From NCBI GenBank assembly GCA_027371825.1, contig DAHXLE010000025.1:1-64000 (forward strand): a stretch of 64,000 bases of DNA, read 5' to 3'. Both the position numbers and the translations under genes were made by a program. Every line of letters begins with the position of its first letter. Position 1 is the first letter of the stretch. This DNA is from Candidatus Saccharimonadota bacterium (lineage in GTDB: Bacteria; Patescibacteriota; Saccharimonadia; Saccharimonadales; UBA4665). Under the pieces are notes generated by a model, which had not been told where the DNA came from, did no database searches, and saw only the letters and a program-made list of their open reading frames with translations. Below are positions 55,470-63,924 of the stretch, in pieces.

Positions 55470-55856
55470 ATGGCTCGAATTTCAGGTGTAACGATTCCTA
55501 ACGAGAAACAGGTATGGGTGGCTCTAACCTATGTTTATGGTATCGGCGACAAAGCCAGCCGTGACATATTGTCTAAAGCCGGTGTTGATCCAACCGTGAG
55601 GGTTAAGCATTTGAACGATTCCGAAATTTCCAGAATCCAGGATATTATTACAGAAAAATACACAGTTGAAGGTGAGCTACAGAGAATTATCGCCGGTAAC
55701 ATTAAAAGACTAAAAGATATCAAATCATACCGAGGTAGTCGACATACAGCCAACCTTCCCAGCCGTGGACAACGCACAAAGACTAACGCTAGAACAAGAC
55801 GCGGTAAAAAGATTACTGTTGGCGGTACAGCTAAGAAGGTAGCCGCTAAAACATAA
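55470..55856 (+). CDS. rpsM: 30S ribosomal protein S13
   Basis: A 128-aa S13 of the 30S head. MARISGVTIPNEKQVWVALTYVYGIG and the C-terminal YRGSRHTANLPSRGQRTKTNARTRRG are typical. Starts 8 nt after rpmJ. Confidence 0.98.
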   Translation: MARISGVTIPNEKQVWVALTYVYGIGDKASRDILSKAGVDPTVRVKHLNDSEISRIQDIITEKYTVEGELQRIIAGNIKRLKDIKSYRGSRHTANLPSRGQRTKTNARTRRGKKITVGGTAKKVAAKT

Positions 55857-55890
55857 GGGTTAATTAATTAACGTTAAAGGATATATTTTG

Positions 55891-56364
55891 ATGCCAGAGC
55901 CAAAAGCAACAACTGATAATTCTCAAGAGGTAGACAGCCCGACGCTATCAACGCAGGCCGTGACTACGGAATCATCGACAAGCGTCACTCCAAAGAAAAA
56001 ACGGACAAAGAGAACGGTAACAACCGGACAAATGCACGTTTTGGCCACTTTCAATAATACAATCGTTACTTTTACCGACGATAAAGGTGCCGTATTAAGC
56101 TGGTCAAGCTCTGGAACATGCGGTTTTCGCGGATCAAAGAAAGGAACCGCCTACGCTGCGCAGGTAGCCGCCGATAAGGCCGGACAAGTCGCTAAACAAA
56201 CCTATGGTCTCAACAAGGTAATTGTCTTTATAAAAGGTACAGGGCTTGGTAGGGACGCTGCTGTTCGCGCTCTAGCCGGTCTAAACATATACGCTGAAAG
56301 CTTAAACGATGTCACAGGATTGCCCCATGGTGGCGTCAGACCAAGAAAGGCAAGGAGAGTTTAG
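55891..56364 (+). CDS. rpsK: 30S ribosomal protein S11 with N-terminal extension
   Basis: A 157-aa S11 of the platform. Conserved from about residue 42 on: TFNNTIVTFTDDKGAVLSWSS, GFRGSKKGTAYAAQVAAD, and GLPHGGVRPRKARRV at the end. The first 40 residues are a Ser/Thr/Glu/Lys-rich extension. TTG at 55888 precedes the ATG (55891); the ATG after AAAGGA is preferred. Confidence 0.97.
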   Translation: MPEPKATTDNSQEVDSPTLSTQAVTTESSTSVTPKKKRTKRTVTTGQMHVLATFNNTIVTFTDDKGAVLSWSSSGTCGFRGSKKGTAYAAQVAADKAGQVAKQTYGLNKVIVFIKGTGLGRDAAVRALAGLNIYAESLNDVTGLPHGGVRPRKARRV

Positions 56365-56367
56365 TCT

Positions 56368-56985
56368 ATGGCACGTAATACGGATTCAATCGTCAAACAA
56401 AGTCGCCGGGAAGGTTATGCTCTTCATCCTAAGGCCCATAAAGTTCTAGTAAAGCGCACGGTTGGCCCAGGCAAGAGCTTAAGTAGTCGCCCGGCTCGTG
56501 GAGCAAGCCAATATCTAGTCCAGCTACGAGAAAAACAAAAAGTTAAAAGAATGTACGGATTACTAGAGAAACAATTCTCTAATTTAATGAAAGAAGCATC
56601 TCGATCCAAAGGTCAGTCGGGTGAGGTTATACTAAAACTGTTGGAACAGAGAGCCGATAATGTTGTTTATAGATCCGGACTAGCGGCAACCCGTCCAGCC
56701 GCCAGACAACTGGTTAACCACGGACATTTCTTATTAAACGGACGAAGATTCGATATACCGTCATTGAGGCTCAAAGCAGGAGATGAGTTAACTGTCAGAC
56801 CCCATAGTCAAAAAACGAGCTACTTTACATCATTAGACGAAACCAGCCCGGCTCCAGCATCAATACCCGAATGGATAAAGACCGACCGTAAAAAATTGAC
56901 GATTAAAGTAACCGGTCAACCCACCAGAGACGATGCCGAACCAGATATCAACGAGCAGTTAATAGTTGAGTATTACTCACGTTAA
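56368..56985 (+). CDS. rpsD: 30S ribosomal protein S4, zinc-free form
   Basis: A 205-aa S4, a primary 16S binder at the mRNA entry. The S4 domain is in LEQRADNVVYRSGLAATRPAARQLVNHGHFLLNG. The N-terminal zinc ligands found in some bacterial S4 proteins are replaced (IVKQSRREG where CxxC would be), so this is the C-minus form. Confidence 0.97.
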   Translation: MARNTDSIVKQSRREGYALHPKAHKVLVKRTVGPGKSLSSRPARGASQYLVQLREKQKVKRMYGLLEKQFSNLMKEASRSKGQSGEVILKLLEQRADNVVYRSGLAATRPAARQLVNHGHFLLNGRRFDIPSLRLKAGDELTVRPHSQKTSYFTSLDETSPAPASIPEWIKTDRKKLTIKVTGQPTRDDAEPDINEQLIVEYYSR

Positions 56986-57009
56986 ATAAATGTAAGGAGA
57001 AAGAACAGT

Positions 57010-57954
57010 ATGCCAAACATAATTCACTCGCCAGGACTAGCGGCAGTTAACGATCACAGCGACAACAGCGCTACGTTTGTTATCGAGCCTTTGCATAGTG
57101 GGTACGGCATGACGCTTGGTAATTCGCTTAGAAGAGTATTGTTATCGAGCATTAGCGGTGCAGCGGTTACCGGATTTAAAATTGACGGAATAACTCATGA
57201 GTTTACTACCGTTAAGGGCGTAAAAGAAGACGTCGTAACCATAATGCTGAACCTTAAAGGTCTCAGATTTAAGGTCTTTAGCGGTGATATTCAAAGACTA
57301 CGAATAACAAAAAACGGCAAAGGGAAAGTAACCGGTAAAAATATTACCGCAAACTCCGAAGTAGAAATCGTAAATCCTGATCACGTCATAGCAACAGTCG
57401 ATGACGATAAAACAAAGTTCGTTATGGATCTTAATGTCGAAATAGGCCGAGGATACCGTACGGTCGAAGAAGGTTCACTCGACAAAACTAACGACATGAT
57501 CGTACTGGACGCTATATTTAGCCCTGTTCAGAGAGTACGTTACAAGGTTGAAAATACACGTGTAGGTCGTGCGACCGATCTTGATCGTTTACTGATCACT
57601 ATTGACTCGGACGGTTCTATCTCCCCGCGCGATGCATTCGAGGAAGCAGCCGCTATATTGGTTAACCAATACTCGGCACTGGCCGGGAAAACCCGAGTTG
57701 AGTCAACTCCCCACGAAGGAGTTATGGATGACAGTAATAAGATCAACAGCGAGCAGGATGACGAAAGTGAATTATTAACCTCAATTGATGATTTAAACCT
57801 ATCCGCCCGAACGACTAACGCCCTAGTGAACAATGATATTCACACTCTCAAAGATCTGTTTAGTCTTAGCGACGTGGAACTGCGCGACTTAAAAGGTTTT
57901 GGCTCGAAAGCATTGGACGAAGTTAAGGAAAAACTAACCGAGCTGGAACTCTAG
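57010..57954 (+). CDS. rpoA: RNA polymerase alpha subunit
   Basis: A 314-aa alpha subunit. The assembly domain (1-230) has FVIEPLHSGYGMTLGNSLRRVLLSSISGAAVT; the C-terminal domain near 250-314, which contacts UP elements and activators, has LSARTTNALVNNDIHTLKDL and the LKGFGSKALDEVKEKL helix. The linker is short and acidic. It follows rpsD and precedes rplQ, the usual alpha operon order. Confidence 0.98.
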   Translation: MPNIIHSPGLAAVNDHSDNSATFVIEPLHSGYGMTLGNSLRRVLLSSISGAAVTGFKIDGITHEFTTVKGVKEDVVTIMLNLKGLRFKVFSGDIQRLRITKNGKGKVTGKNITANSEVEIVNPDHVIATVDDDKTKFVMDLNVEIGRGYRTVEEGSLDKTNDMIVLDAIFSPVQRVRYKVENTRVGRATDLDRLLITIDSDGSISPRDAFEEAAAILVNQYSALAGKTRVESTPHEGVMDDSNKINSEQDDESELLTSIDDLNLSARTTNALVNNDIHTLKDLFSLSDVELRDLKGFGSKALDEVKEKLTELEL

Positions 57955-57964
57955 GAACTGAAAT

Positions 57965-58435
57965 ATGCATAGGCACGGATATAAAGGCAGAAAATTCGGC
58001 AGAGAAGTAGGCCCTCGGACTGCTCTAATCAAAAACCTGGCTGATTCATTGATCGCAAATGGCTCAATCAGTACGACGCTGCCCAAAGCTAAAGAAACTC
58101 TACCTTACGTCGAAAAACTCATAACAAAAGCCAAAGTTGGTGATCTAGCTAGCAGACGCCAGATATTATCTGCCTTAATGACAGAATCGAGCGCACATAA
58201 ATTAGTTGACGACATCGCTCCTCGCTTAAAGTCGCGAACAAGCGGATACCTTAGAATTACCAAGAGTGATCTTAGACGTGGCGATAATGCACCAATGGCT
58301 AAAATAAGTTTTGTCGACGATATTAAGGCTCCTTTTAATACTTTGGACCAACAAGTGAAGCCACAACCTAAAATTACAGCCGACAAGAAAGCTAAAGTTG
58401 TTAAGGATCCCACCACGAAGGTATCTAAGAAATGA
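57965..58435 (+). CDS. rplQ: 50S ribosomal protein L17 with C-terminal tail
   Basis: A 156-aa L17; MHRHGYKGRKFGREVGPRTALIKNLADSLI and the C-terminal GYLRITKSDLRRGDNAPMAKISFV are diagnostic. About 35 lysine-rich residues extend it beyond the usual end. The stop overlaps the rplM start by four bases. Confidence 0.97.
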   Translation: MHRHGYKGRKFGREVGPRTALIKNLADSLIANGSISTTLPKAKETLPYVEKLITKAKVGDLASRRQILSALMTESSAHKLVDDIAPRLKSRTSGYLRITKSDLRRGDNAPMAKISFVDDIKAPFNTLDQQVKPQPKITADKKAKVVKDPTTKVSKK

Positions 58436-58905
58436 AAAATACAACCAATCAGACTATCAGAAAAGTTTCTATAAAAAAGACCTATAGCGCTAAACCAGCC
58501 GATGTAGTAAGAGTTTGGTACCAAATGGATGCTAGCGATATAAGTTTAGGACGACTAGCTACTAAAGCTGCCAGTTTACTGATAGGTAAAGGTAAGCCGA
58601 TCTTTACTAATCATATAGACTGCGGTGACTTTGTAATTATTACCAACGCCGACAACTTAAAAGTCACCGGCAATAAGGCTACCGATAAGATGTATCATCG
58701 TCACAGTTCGCACCCAAGCGGTTTACATTCAAGAAGTCTTCAAGAAATGCCATCGGTGGAAGTTGTTAAACAAGCCGTTTCGGGCATGCTGCCGGACAAT
58801 AAGTTAAAAGCCAACCGACTTATAAGACTAAGGATTTATGCCGGTAATGACCATCCTCATAATCCCCAGAAGCCAATAACTTTAACACTTAAGGAGAAGA
58901 TGTAA
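58432..58905 (+). CDS. rplM: 50S ribosomal protein L13
   Basis: A 157-aa L13, an early assembly protein. DASDISLGRLATKAASLLIGK, CGDFVIITNADNLKVTG and MLPDNKLKANRLIRLRIYAGNDHPH are standard. The first 20 residues are a short extension. Its stop overlaps the rpsI ATG by one base. Confidence 0.97.
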   Translation: MKNTTNQTIRKVSIKKTYSAKPADVVRVWYQMDASDISLGRLATKAASLLIGKGKPIFTNHIDCGDFVIITNADNLKVTGNKATDKMYHRHSSHPSGLHSRSLQEMPSVEVVKQAVSGMLPDNKLKANRLIRLRIYAGNDHPHNPQKPITLTLKEKM

Positions 58906-59306
58906 TGGCTGATGCTAATAAATATTTTTACGGTCTCGGTCGTCGCAAAAGCTCAACGGCACGTGTTAGGCTCACTAGCGGTAAGGGAACCATTACAATC
59001 AACGATAAACCGGCAGAAGAATACTTTAGTTCGAGTAAATATCTGCTAGCAAAACTACTTCAACCTATAACAGCTTTGGAACATGATAATAAGTTTGCTA
59101 TTTCGGCTAGAGTAACCGGCGGCGGGCACGACGGTCAGGCGGAGGCTATCCGTCTAGGTATCGCCAAAGCCCTAGTGTCGCTTAATGAAGATTTTAGATC
59201 GACGCTTCGTAGAGCAGAGCTATTGGGGCGTGATCCCCGCGAAAAAGAACGCAAGAAATTCGGTCTTAAATCTGCCCGCAAACAACGACAATTCACAAAA
59301 CGCTAA
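58905..59306 (+). CDS. rpsI: 30S ribosomal protein S9
   Basis: A 133-aa S9, whose C-terminal tail reaches the P-site tRNA. YFYGLGRRKSSTARVRL and VTGGGHDGQAEAIRLGIAKAL are typical, and the terminal KKFGLKSARKQRQFTKR with the conserved KR end is intact. Last gene of the ribosomal cluster. Confidence 0.98.
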   Translation: MADANKYFYGLGRRKSSTARVRLTSGKGTITINDKPAEEYFSSSKYLLAKLLQPITALEHDNKFAISARVTGGGHDGQAEAIRLGIAKALVSLNEDFRSTLRRAELLGRDPREKERKKFGLKSARKQRQFTKR

Positions 59307-59393
59307 ATATATCTGCGGTATTTTGAACCAGGTCAACATTTAAGACCACCGGTAGCTACTCTTAATGATATACTTGAACGAAGAGAGTATTAA

Positions 59394-60440
59394 ATGGATA
59401 AACCTGTAATATTAACCGGACTACGTTCTAACAATGACCTGCACATAGGGAACTATTTCGGTGCATTGTTGCCGCTCATTGAAATGGCTAAAAACAACTC
59501 GGGTAAGTATCAAATCAATCTATTCGTCCCGGATCTTCACAGCTTCACGACACCAGTTGATCACCCCGGTCTTTACAAACAAACATTACATAACTTAAGA
59601 CTATACGTAGCGGCCGGACTACCAATCGATGACACGAATATTCACATCTACCGACAGAGTGCTATCCCCGCCCACTCCGAACTAACATGGATATTAGATT
59701 GTTTTACAAGTTATTCCATGATGCAGCGAATGACTCAGTTTAAGGATAAATCAAAAAACTTAATTGATGAACAGGCGAATTCTAGCGAAATAACTGTCGG
59801 ATTGTTTAATTATCCGGTGCTTATGGCATCCGACATGCTGCTGTACGGCGCCCAATACATACCGGTCGGGGATGATCAGACACAACACATAGAATATGCC
59901 CGTGATATAGCCGAGCGCCTTAACTCTAAGTTCGGTGATTTATTCGTACTCCCCAAACCTGTTAGTGAACAACACAAATTTTTTGGCCGAGAACAGGGTT
60001 TAAGAATTAAGGATCTCGTGAATCCTATCAAAAAGATGAGTAAAAGTACGGAATCGGATAAAGGCGTATTATTTCTAGGCGACAGCCCTCAGTCAGCGAA
60101 GGCAAAAGTAATGGCTGCTACGACAGATTCATATGGACGAATTAACTTAGATGCCGATAATCAGCCCGGCATCACAAACCTTTTACAGATATTATCTCTT
60201 TTAAAAAACGAATCCATGGAAGATGTTGCTAATGAGTGGGTCGGAAAAACAAGTTATGGTGATCTTAAGACGGCCGTTGGCGATATGATTGCCGATTTTT
60301 TGGTAAAGCTTCAAGATAACATGAGCAAAGTCGACGAAAATAGCATAATTAACAGGCTGGAAACCGATGAAAAACTGATGAATCTACAGGCCAACGAGAC
60401 ATTATACAAAGTCCAGCGTGCCGTCGGCCTAAGACCATAA
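59394..60440 (+). CDS. trpS: Tryptophanyl-tRNA synthetase
   Basis: A 348-aa class I synthetase charging tRNA-Trp. The HIGH motif is in NDLHIGNYFGAL (residues 14-25), VGDDQTQHIEYARDIAERLN is the tryptophan-specific block, and KKMSKST is the KMSKS loop. TATACT at 59369-59374 could be its -10, and an AAGAGAG-type ribosome site lies before the ATG. It overlaps the next gene by one base (TAATG). Confidence 0.97.
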   Translation: MDKPVILTGLRSNNDLHIGNYFGALLPLIEMAKNNSGKYQINLFVPDLHSFTTPVDHPGLYKQTLHNLRLYVAAGLPIDDTNIHIYRQSAIPAHSELTWILDCFTSYSMMQRMTQFKDKSKNLIDEQANSSEITVGLFNYPVLMASDMLLYGAQYIPVGDDQTQHIEYARDIAERLNSKFGDLFVLPKPVSEQHKFFGREQGLRIKDLVNPIKKMSKSTESDKGVLFLGDSPQSAKAKVMAATTDSYGRINLDADNQPGITNLLQILSLLKNESMEDVANEWVGKTSYGDLKTAVGDMIADFLVKLQDNMSKVDENSIINRLETDEKLMNLQANETLYKVQRAVGLRP

Positions 60441-61297
60441 TGAATCAGCATACAGATCTTAAATCTACCCGTCTTGATAACAAAATAATTACCTACTTGC
60501 CGACTTTGAGCCGATCATTCGCCGCTGAACTTATTAAATCTGGTAAGGTTACGGTTAACAAAATGATCGAGTTAAAACCGTCACATAAGATAATGCCTGA
60601 CGACATTATAGATGTTAATTATGATCTTCAAGAACTTAAGAATATACCACAATTAGACTTGCCGGTTATATATCAGGACGAGAATTGTATCGTCATCAAC
60701 AAGCCAACGGGTATATTGTCACACTCAAAGGGAGGGTTCAATCCGGAAGCAACGGTGGCTTCCTGGCTCCAGTCTAGGGTTATGGATATGGATGGCGACA
60801 GGGCAGGGATTATTCACCGTCTGGATAGAGCGACTAGCGGCGTAATGATATGCGCAAAAAATAATGTTACTGCTAAATATTTACAAAAACAATTTGCTGA
60901 TCGCAAGGTTAAAAAAACCTATATGGCAATAGTTGAAGATAATCTAAATCACGAGAGCGCTATGATAGATATGTCGATTGAGCGTAATCCTAAATCTCCC
61001 GGGACATTTAGAGTCGGTCCTAACGGTAAAAGCGCCCAGACATTCTACCGAACAATCAAGACAAAGCACGGGTATAGCCTGATTGAGCTCAAGCCAACGA
61101 CCGGCAGAACACATCAACTACGCGTTCATCTAAGTTATTTAAAGCATCCGATAGTCGGAGACGAACTATACGACGGTAAAAAAGCCGACCGACTGTATTT
61201 GCACGCCGAACAACTAGAAATAACATTGCCCGGAGGTATTAGGCGTGTATTCACCGCAAAACTACCATCAGAATTTGCGTCTCTACTTAATTCGTAA
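60440..61297 (+). CDS. RluA-family RNA pseudouridine synthase
   Basis: A 285-aa pseudouridine synthase with an N-terminal S4 domain (about 15-75) and the catalytic core; the active-site aspartate is in IIHRLDRATSGVM. PTGRTHQLRVHLSYLKHPIVGDELY is the other family block. The domain order is that of RluD/RluC, which act on 23S rRNA, but the exact site cannot be assigned. Translationally coupled to trpS. Confidence 0.92.
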   Translation: MNQHTDLKSTRLDNKIITYLPTLSRSFAAELIKSGKVTVNKMIELKPSHKIMPDDIIDVNYDLQELKNIPQLDLPVIYQDENCIVINKPTGILSHSKGGFNPEATVASWLQSRVMDMDGDRAGIIHRLDRATSGVMICAKNNVTAKYLQKQFADRKVKKTYMAIVEDNLNHESAMIDMSIERNPKSPGTFRVGPNGKSAQTFYRTIKTKHGYSLIELKPTTGRTHQLRVHLSYLKHPIVGDELYDGKKADRLYLHAEQLEITLPGGIRRVFTAKLPSEFASLLNS

Positions 61298-61302
61298 AAA
61301 TA

Positions 61303-62184
61303 ATGAGCATGAAGACAGACATAGTAATCCACCCCAGTACCAGGGAACGTCTTAACGATCTGATTCTTAATCCTTTTCAGGCCCTTTTAATTTCCGGACC
61401 AGACGGTATAGGCAAGACGACGGTCGCTAAATACTATCTGTCCGTCTTATTGCAATGTTCCATAGATGCAATAGATAATTACAAATACGGATTAATCATT
61501 TCTCCTGATAAAAAATCGATTAGCATCGATCAGATACGGCAGTTAAATGAGTTCTTAACTTTAAAAACAATCGGCAGCGACAAAATTAGAAGGTTTGTAA
61601 TGATTGAGCATGCCAACCTAATGACCACAGCGGCCCAAAATTCCTTACTAAAAAATTTAGAGGAGCCTCCTTCGGACACGCTCATAATACTGACGGCCGG
61701 GCATCGCTTCTCGCTTATACCGCCCATATTGTCCCGCGTACAATCACTAGAAGTCTATCTACCGACCAGGGATATGTTGAGCGAGCATTTTCAACTTGAC
61801 GATGATAAGTTTACCAAAATATATGGCTTATGCGCGGGATTACCCGGACTCATGGCAGCCTATGTTGATGATAATAACCAAAAAAATAACGAGCCTATCA
61901 TCGAAGCATTTAGCGAAGCACGTTTATTACTCAATCTATCTCTATTCGATCGCCTATGTAGAGTCGAAAAGATCGCTAAAGCCAATTATCCGCCCTACCT
62001 GTTAACAGACTTATTAACAAGAATGGCTACTGCTGCTTTGGTTCAGCAGTCACAGAAGCAAAATAACACTCCTAGCATTCTAAAATGGCAGCGAGTGCTA
62101 AAAGCCGGCTACACTGCATCTAATAAACTAACAGCCGGGTCAAACGTCAAGCTATCATTAAGTGAGCTGATGCTAAATCTGTAA
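61303..62184 (+). CDS. holB: DNA polymerase III delta-prime-like clamp-loader ATPase
   Basis: A 293-aa AAA+ protein. Walker A is SGPDGIGKTTVAKYYL (about residues 31-46), with IEHANLMTTAAQNSLLKNLEEPP as the Walker B/sensor region and LSRVQSLEVYLP as the arginine-finger SRC-like segment (here SRV). The short length and position are typical of delta-prime in reduced genomes. The zinc module of clamp-loader subunits is missing: no cysteine cluster follows Walker A. A DnaX role is less likely from the size. Confidence 0.8.
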   Translation: MSMKTDIVIHPSTRERLNDLILNPFQALLISGPDGIGKTTVAKYYLSVLLQCSIDAIDNYKYGLIISPDKKSISIDQIRQLNEFLTLKTIGSDKIRRFVMIEHANLMTTAAQNSLLKNLEEPPSDTLIILTAGHRFSLIPPILSRVQSLEVYLPTRDMLSEHFQLDDDKFTKIYGLCAGLPGLMAAYVDDNNQKNNEPIIEAFSEARLLLNLSLFDRLCRVEKIAKANYPPYLLTDLLTRMATAALVQQSQKQNNTPSILKWQRVLKAGYTASNKLTAGSNVKLSLSELMLNL

Positions 62185-62228
62185 AGGTCAATATAGCTAA
62201 CCGATTTACGCCCGTAATAAACCGTGAT

Positions 62229-62257
62229 TTAACCCTTGGATGTATTTAGGATATAAT
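62229..62257 (+). promoter_or_regulatory. Promoter for TPR-protein gene
   Basis: TTAACC (62229-62234), 17 bp, perfect TATAAT (62252-62257). Initiation near 62264 leaves about 5 nt before the GTG at 62269. Confidence 0.5.
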
Positions 62258-62268
62258 ATATCTTACAC

Positions 62269-62925
62269 GTGATATCGATTATATTGATCGCGACATTCGC
62301 AGGATTAGCATACTACCATACCGTATTACACGGTGATGAGTTTAGCGACATCTCAAAAAGGGTAAGTAATAGGTTGGGTCGTTTATGGGATATTGCTCAC
62401 CAAGGAATGCGTGAAAACAGATTATTACGCGCCGAAAAAGCATTATTGACAATTCTAAAAATCGACGAGAGAAATGCTGCCGCCTACAATAGGCTGGGCA
62501 TACTCTACGCTAAGCAAAAAGAATACAAAGATGCTATCGACTGCTTTGAGATTGCCAGTAGTATTGAGGCTACTCCATCTAGCCTGCATAATTTAGGACT
62601 AATATATTACGAAACAGAAAATTACGAAAAAGCTTCGGTGGCGTTCGAACAAGCACTCAAACTAGAAAATAATCTAGCCGCAAGGCATGTAGCCTATGCA
62701 AAAGTCGCCGAAAAACTACAAAACGATAAACTGATGTTCCAAGAGCTTGAAAAAGCCATCGAACTTGAACCTAATGAAGAAACCTATACTTTACTTTTAA
62801 GTGCTTACAGAACAAGGGGGATGGGGATTGAAGCGGATCAGATTATAGAGAATATGAAACAACTAAAACTCGGATCTCCTACTCAACGCAAGCGTATGCT
62901 CCGGCCCAAAAAAGTTGTCATCTAA
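62269..62925 (+). CDS. Membrane-anchored TPR-repeat protein
   Basis: A 218-aa protein beginning at GTG 62269 (supported by the promoter). Residues 1-18 are a hydrophobic anchor, then tetratricopeptide repeats from about residue 45: RAEKALLTILKIDERNAAAYNRLGILYAKQ, YKDAIDCFEIASSIE, and YEKASVAFEQALKLENN. TPR arrays hold protein partners; which one is unknown. It ends the run of genes before the tRNA cluster. Confidence 0.8.
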   Translation: MISIILIATFAGLAYYHTVLHGDEFSDISKRVSNRLGRLWDIAHQGMRENRLLRAEKALLTILKIDERNAAAYNRLGILYAKQKEYKDAIDCFEIASSIEATPSSLHNLGLIYYETENYEKASVAFEQALKLENNLAARHVAYAKVAEKLQNDKLMFQELEKAIELEPNEETYTLLLSAYRTRGMGIEADQIIENMKQLKLGSPTQRKRMLRPKKVVI

Positions 62926-63194
62926 CGTCAAACATTATAAATCCAATGTATATTGATCAATCATAAAAAAGCAACACGGTAAGTACAATAGTAGCCTATT
63001 GCTAACATTTTTATGAAGATATAGCGACGACTCATTAATAATCTTTAGCAACCTCAAGACATTCATCCGGTAGTCATAAACAAAAACCAGTATCAAAGGT
63101 TACCTACACCGCTAATACTTTCAAATTATTAATTAATAAATTATATATCCTAGCAATAACAGGCGATACTCGGTAGTGAACCAGGTTAGAAATT
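62926..63194. other. Non-coding gap, one small hairpin
   Basis: Nothing coding seen in 269 nt. CAATAG (62986-62991) and CTATTG (62996-63001) form a 6-bp stem with a 4-nt loop followed loosely by T, perhaps ending the TPR gene transcript. Confidence 0.35.
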
Positions 63195-63377
63195 CTATTT
63201 TACATTCTCTTTCTTAGACTTTTCAGGTATTGGGATTTCTGTTGTCACCCAAATGTCATCATCCCTACATTCATAGGTAAACTTATCGTACTCTTTAAAA
63301 TCTTTACCAGTCTTGAAATTATTAGTAATTTCCCAACGAACTTTTCGCATTGGTTTACTGCAACTAGGACAATTCAT
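63195..63377 (-). CDS. Small zinc-ribbon-like protein, 60 aa
   Basis: From ATG 63377 it begins MNCPSCSKPM, a CxxC knuckle, followed by about 30 polar residues and a third Cys in YECRDDD; the fourth ligand of a zinc ribbon is missing or is provided by a neighbour, and the end is Lys/Glu-rich. The frame extends further upstream, but it would run through the tRNA-Tyr gene. Promoter geometry also supports this start. Not recognised beyond that. Confidence 0.6.
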   Translation of the reverse strand: MNCPSCSKPMRKVRWEITNNFKTGKDFKEYDKFTYECRDDDIWVTTEIPIPEKSKKENVK

Positions 63378-63383
63378 GATTAA

Positions 63384-63412
63384 ACTATATGATAAAGTTC
63401 GATCATACACAA
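63384..63412 (-). promoter_or_regulatory. Leaderless promoter for the small zinc-ribbon gene
   Basis: Minus strand: TTGTGT (63412-63407), exactly 17 bp, TATAGT (63389-63384), then 6 nt and the ATG at 63377. Initiation would fall at the start codon. Confidence 0.55.
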
Positions 63413-63424
63413 TACTCTCACCCG

Positions 63425-63510
63425 TGGTGCAGGGAGAGGGATTCGAACCCCCGAAGGCGAATGCCAATAGATTTACAGTCTACCGTGTTTGACCGCTTCA
63501 CTATCCCTGC
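63425..63510 (-). tRNA. tRNA-Tyr (anticodon GTA)
   Basis: Minus strand: acceptor GCAGGGA/TCCCTGC, anticodon loop CTGTAAA, long variable arm as in bacterial tRNA-Tyr, T-arm GGTTCGAATCC and encoded CCA. Partner of the tyrS gene at 15.8 kb. Confidence 0.96.
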
Positions 63511-63520
63511 ATTATATATC

Positions 63521-63597
63521 TGGAGCCGCCTGTCGGATTTGAACCGACGACATTCAGTTTACAAAACTGACGCTCTAGCCAACTGAGCTAAGGCGGC
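63521..63597 (-). tRNA. tRNA-Thr (anticodon TGT)
   Basis: Minus strand: acceptor GCCGCCT/AGGCGGC, D-arm TAGCTCAGTTGG, anticodon stem TCAGT/ACTGA with loop TTTGTAA, T-arm GGTTCAAATCC, discriminator T, encoded CCA. Confidence 0.96.
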
Positions 63598-63665
63598 ACA
63601 TACTTACAGATACAAAGTGTAGCAAAATCACAAGAGATTTGCTACCATTGCTTAGTATATATTAT

Positions 63666-63741
63666 GCCGTGATAGCTCAGTTGGTAGAGCACGCCCATGG
63701 TAAGGGCGAGGTCATGGGTTCAAATCCCGTTCACGGCTCCA
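63666..63741 (+). tRNA. tRNA-Thr (anticodon GGT)
   Basis: Acceptor GCCGTGA/TCACGGC, D-arm TAGCTCAGTTGG, anticodon stem CGCCC/GGGCG with loop ATGGTAA, T-arm GGTTCAAATCC, discriminator T, encoded CCA. Divergent from the preceding tRNA-Thr. Confidence 0.97.
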
Positions 63742-63780
63742 TATCTCGATTTAAATATTGTTAGAATTTATACATAAAAC

Positions 63781-63884
63781 TCGCAGACATATGTGATTAA
63801 ATCGTTTCAGTGCTTGAGGGCAGCGGCCCACGAAAGTGTAGATACATCAAGCACTCCTAAACCCCGCTTATAATGCGGGGTTTT
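63781..63884 (+). ncRNA. Candidate structured small RNA with own terminator
   Basis: AGTGCTTGA (63809-63817) pairs perfectly with TCAAGCACT (63847-63855). Within it are two hairpins: GGGC-AGCG-GCCC (63818-63829) and CAC-GAAA-GTG (63829-63838, GNRA tetraloop), which gives a three-way junction. An intrinsic terminator follows 3 nt later. A weak TATACA at 63769-63774 could start the RNA near 63781. It is not the SRP RNA (no GGAAG tetraloop helix), tmRNA or 6S RNA. Family unknown. Confidence 0.5.
63859..63884 (+). terminator. Intrinsic terminator
   Basis: AAACCCCGC (63859-63867) pairs with GCGGGGTTT (63875-63883) around a 7-nt loop, followed by a T-run. It ends the candidate small RNA and insulates rpmG. 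Confidence 0.85.
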
Positions 63885-63887
63885 ATG

Positions 63888-63917
63888 TTTACAAATGTAT
63901 GCATAATCTGTTAAAAT
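63888..63917 (+). promoter_or_regulatory. Leaderless promoter for rpmG
   Basis: TTTACA (63888-63893), 18 bp, TAAAAT (63912-63917), then exactly 7 nt to the ATG at 63925, so transcription should begin at the start codon. Confidence 0.6.
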
Positions 63918-63924
63918 ACAGTTC

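Noticed and set aside
15600-59394. T-box riboswitches before tyrS, hisS or trpS
   Set aside because: The leaders are short or absent and no T-box sequence or specifier stem could be found.
63809-63855. Hammerhead ribozyme
   Set aside because: A GAAA is present, but as a tetraloop; the conserved CUGANGA core is missing and the helix order does not fit.
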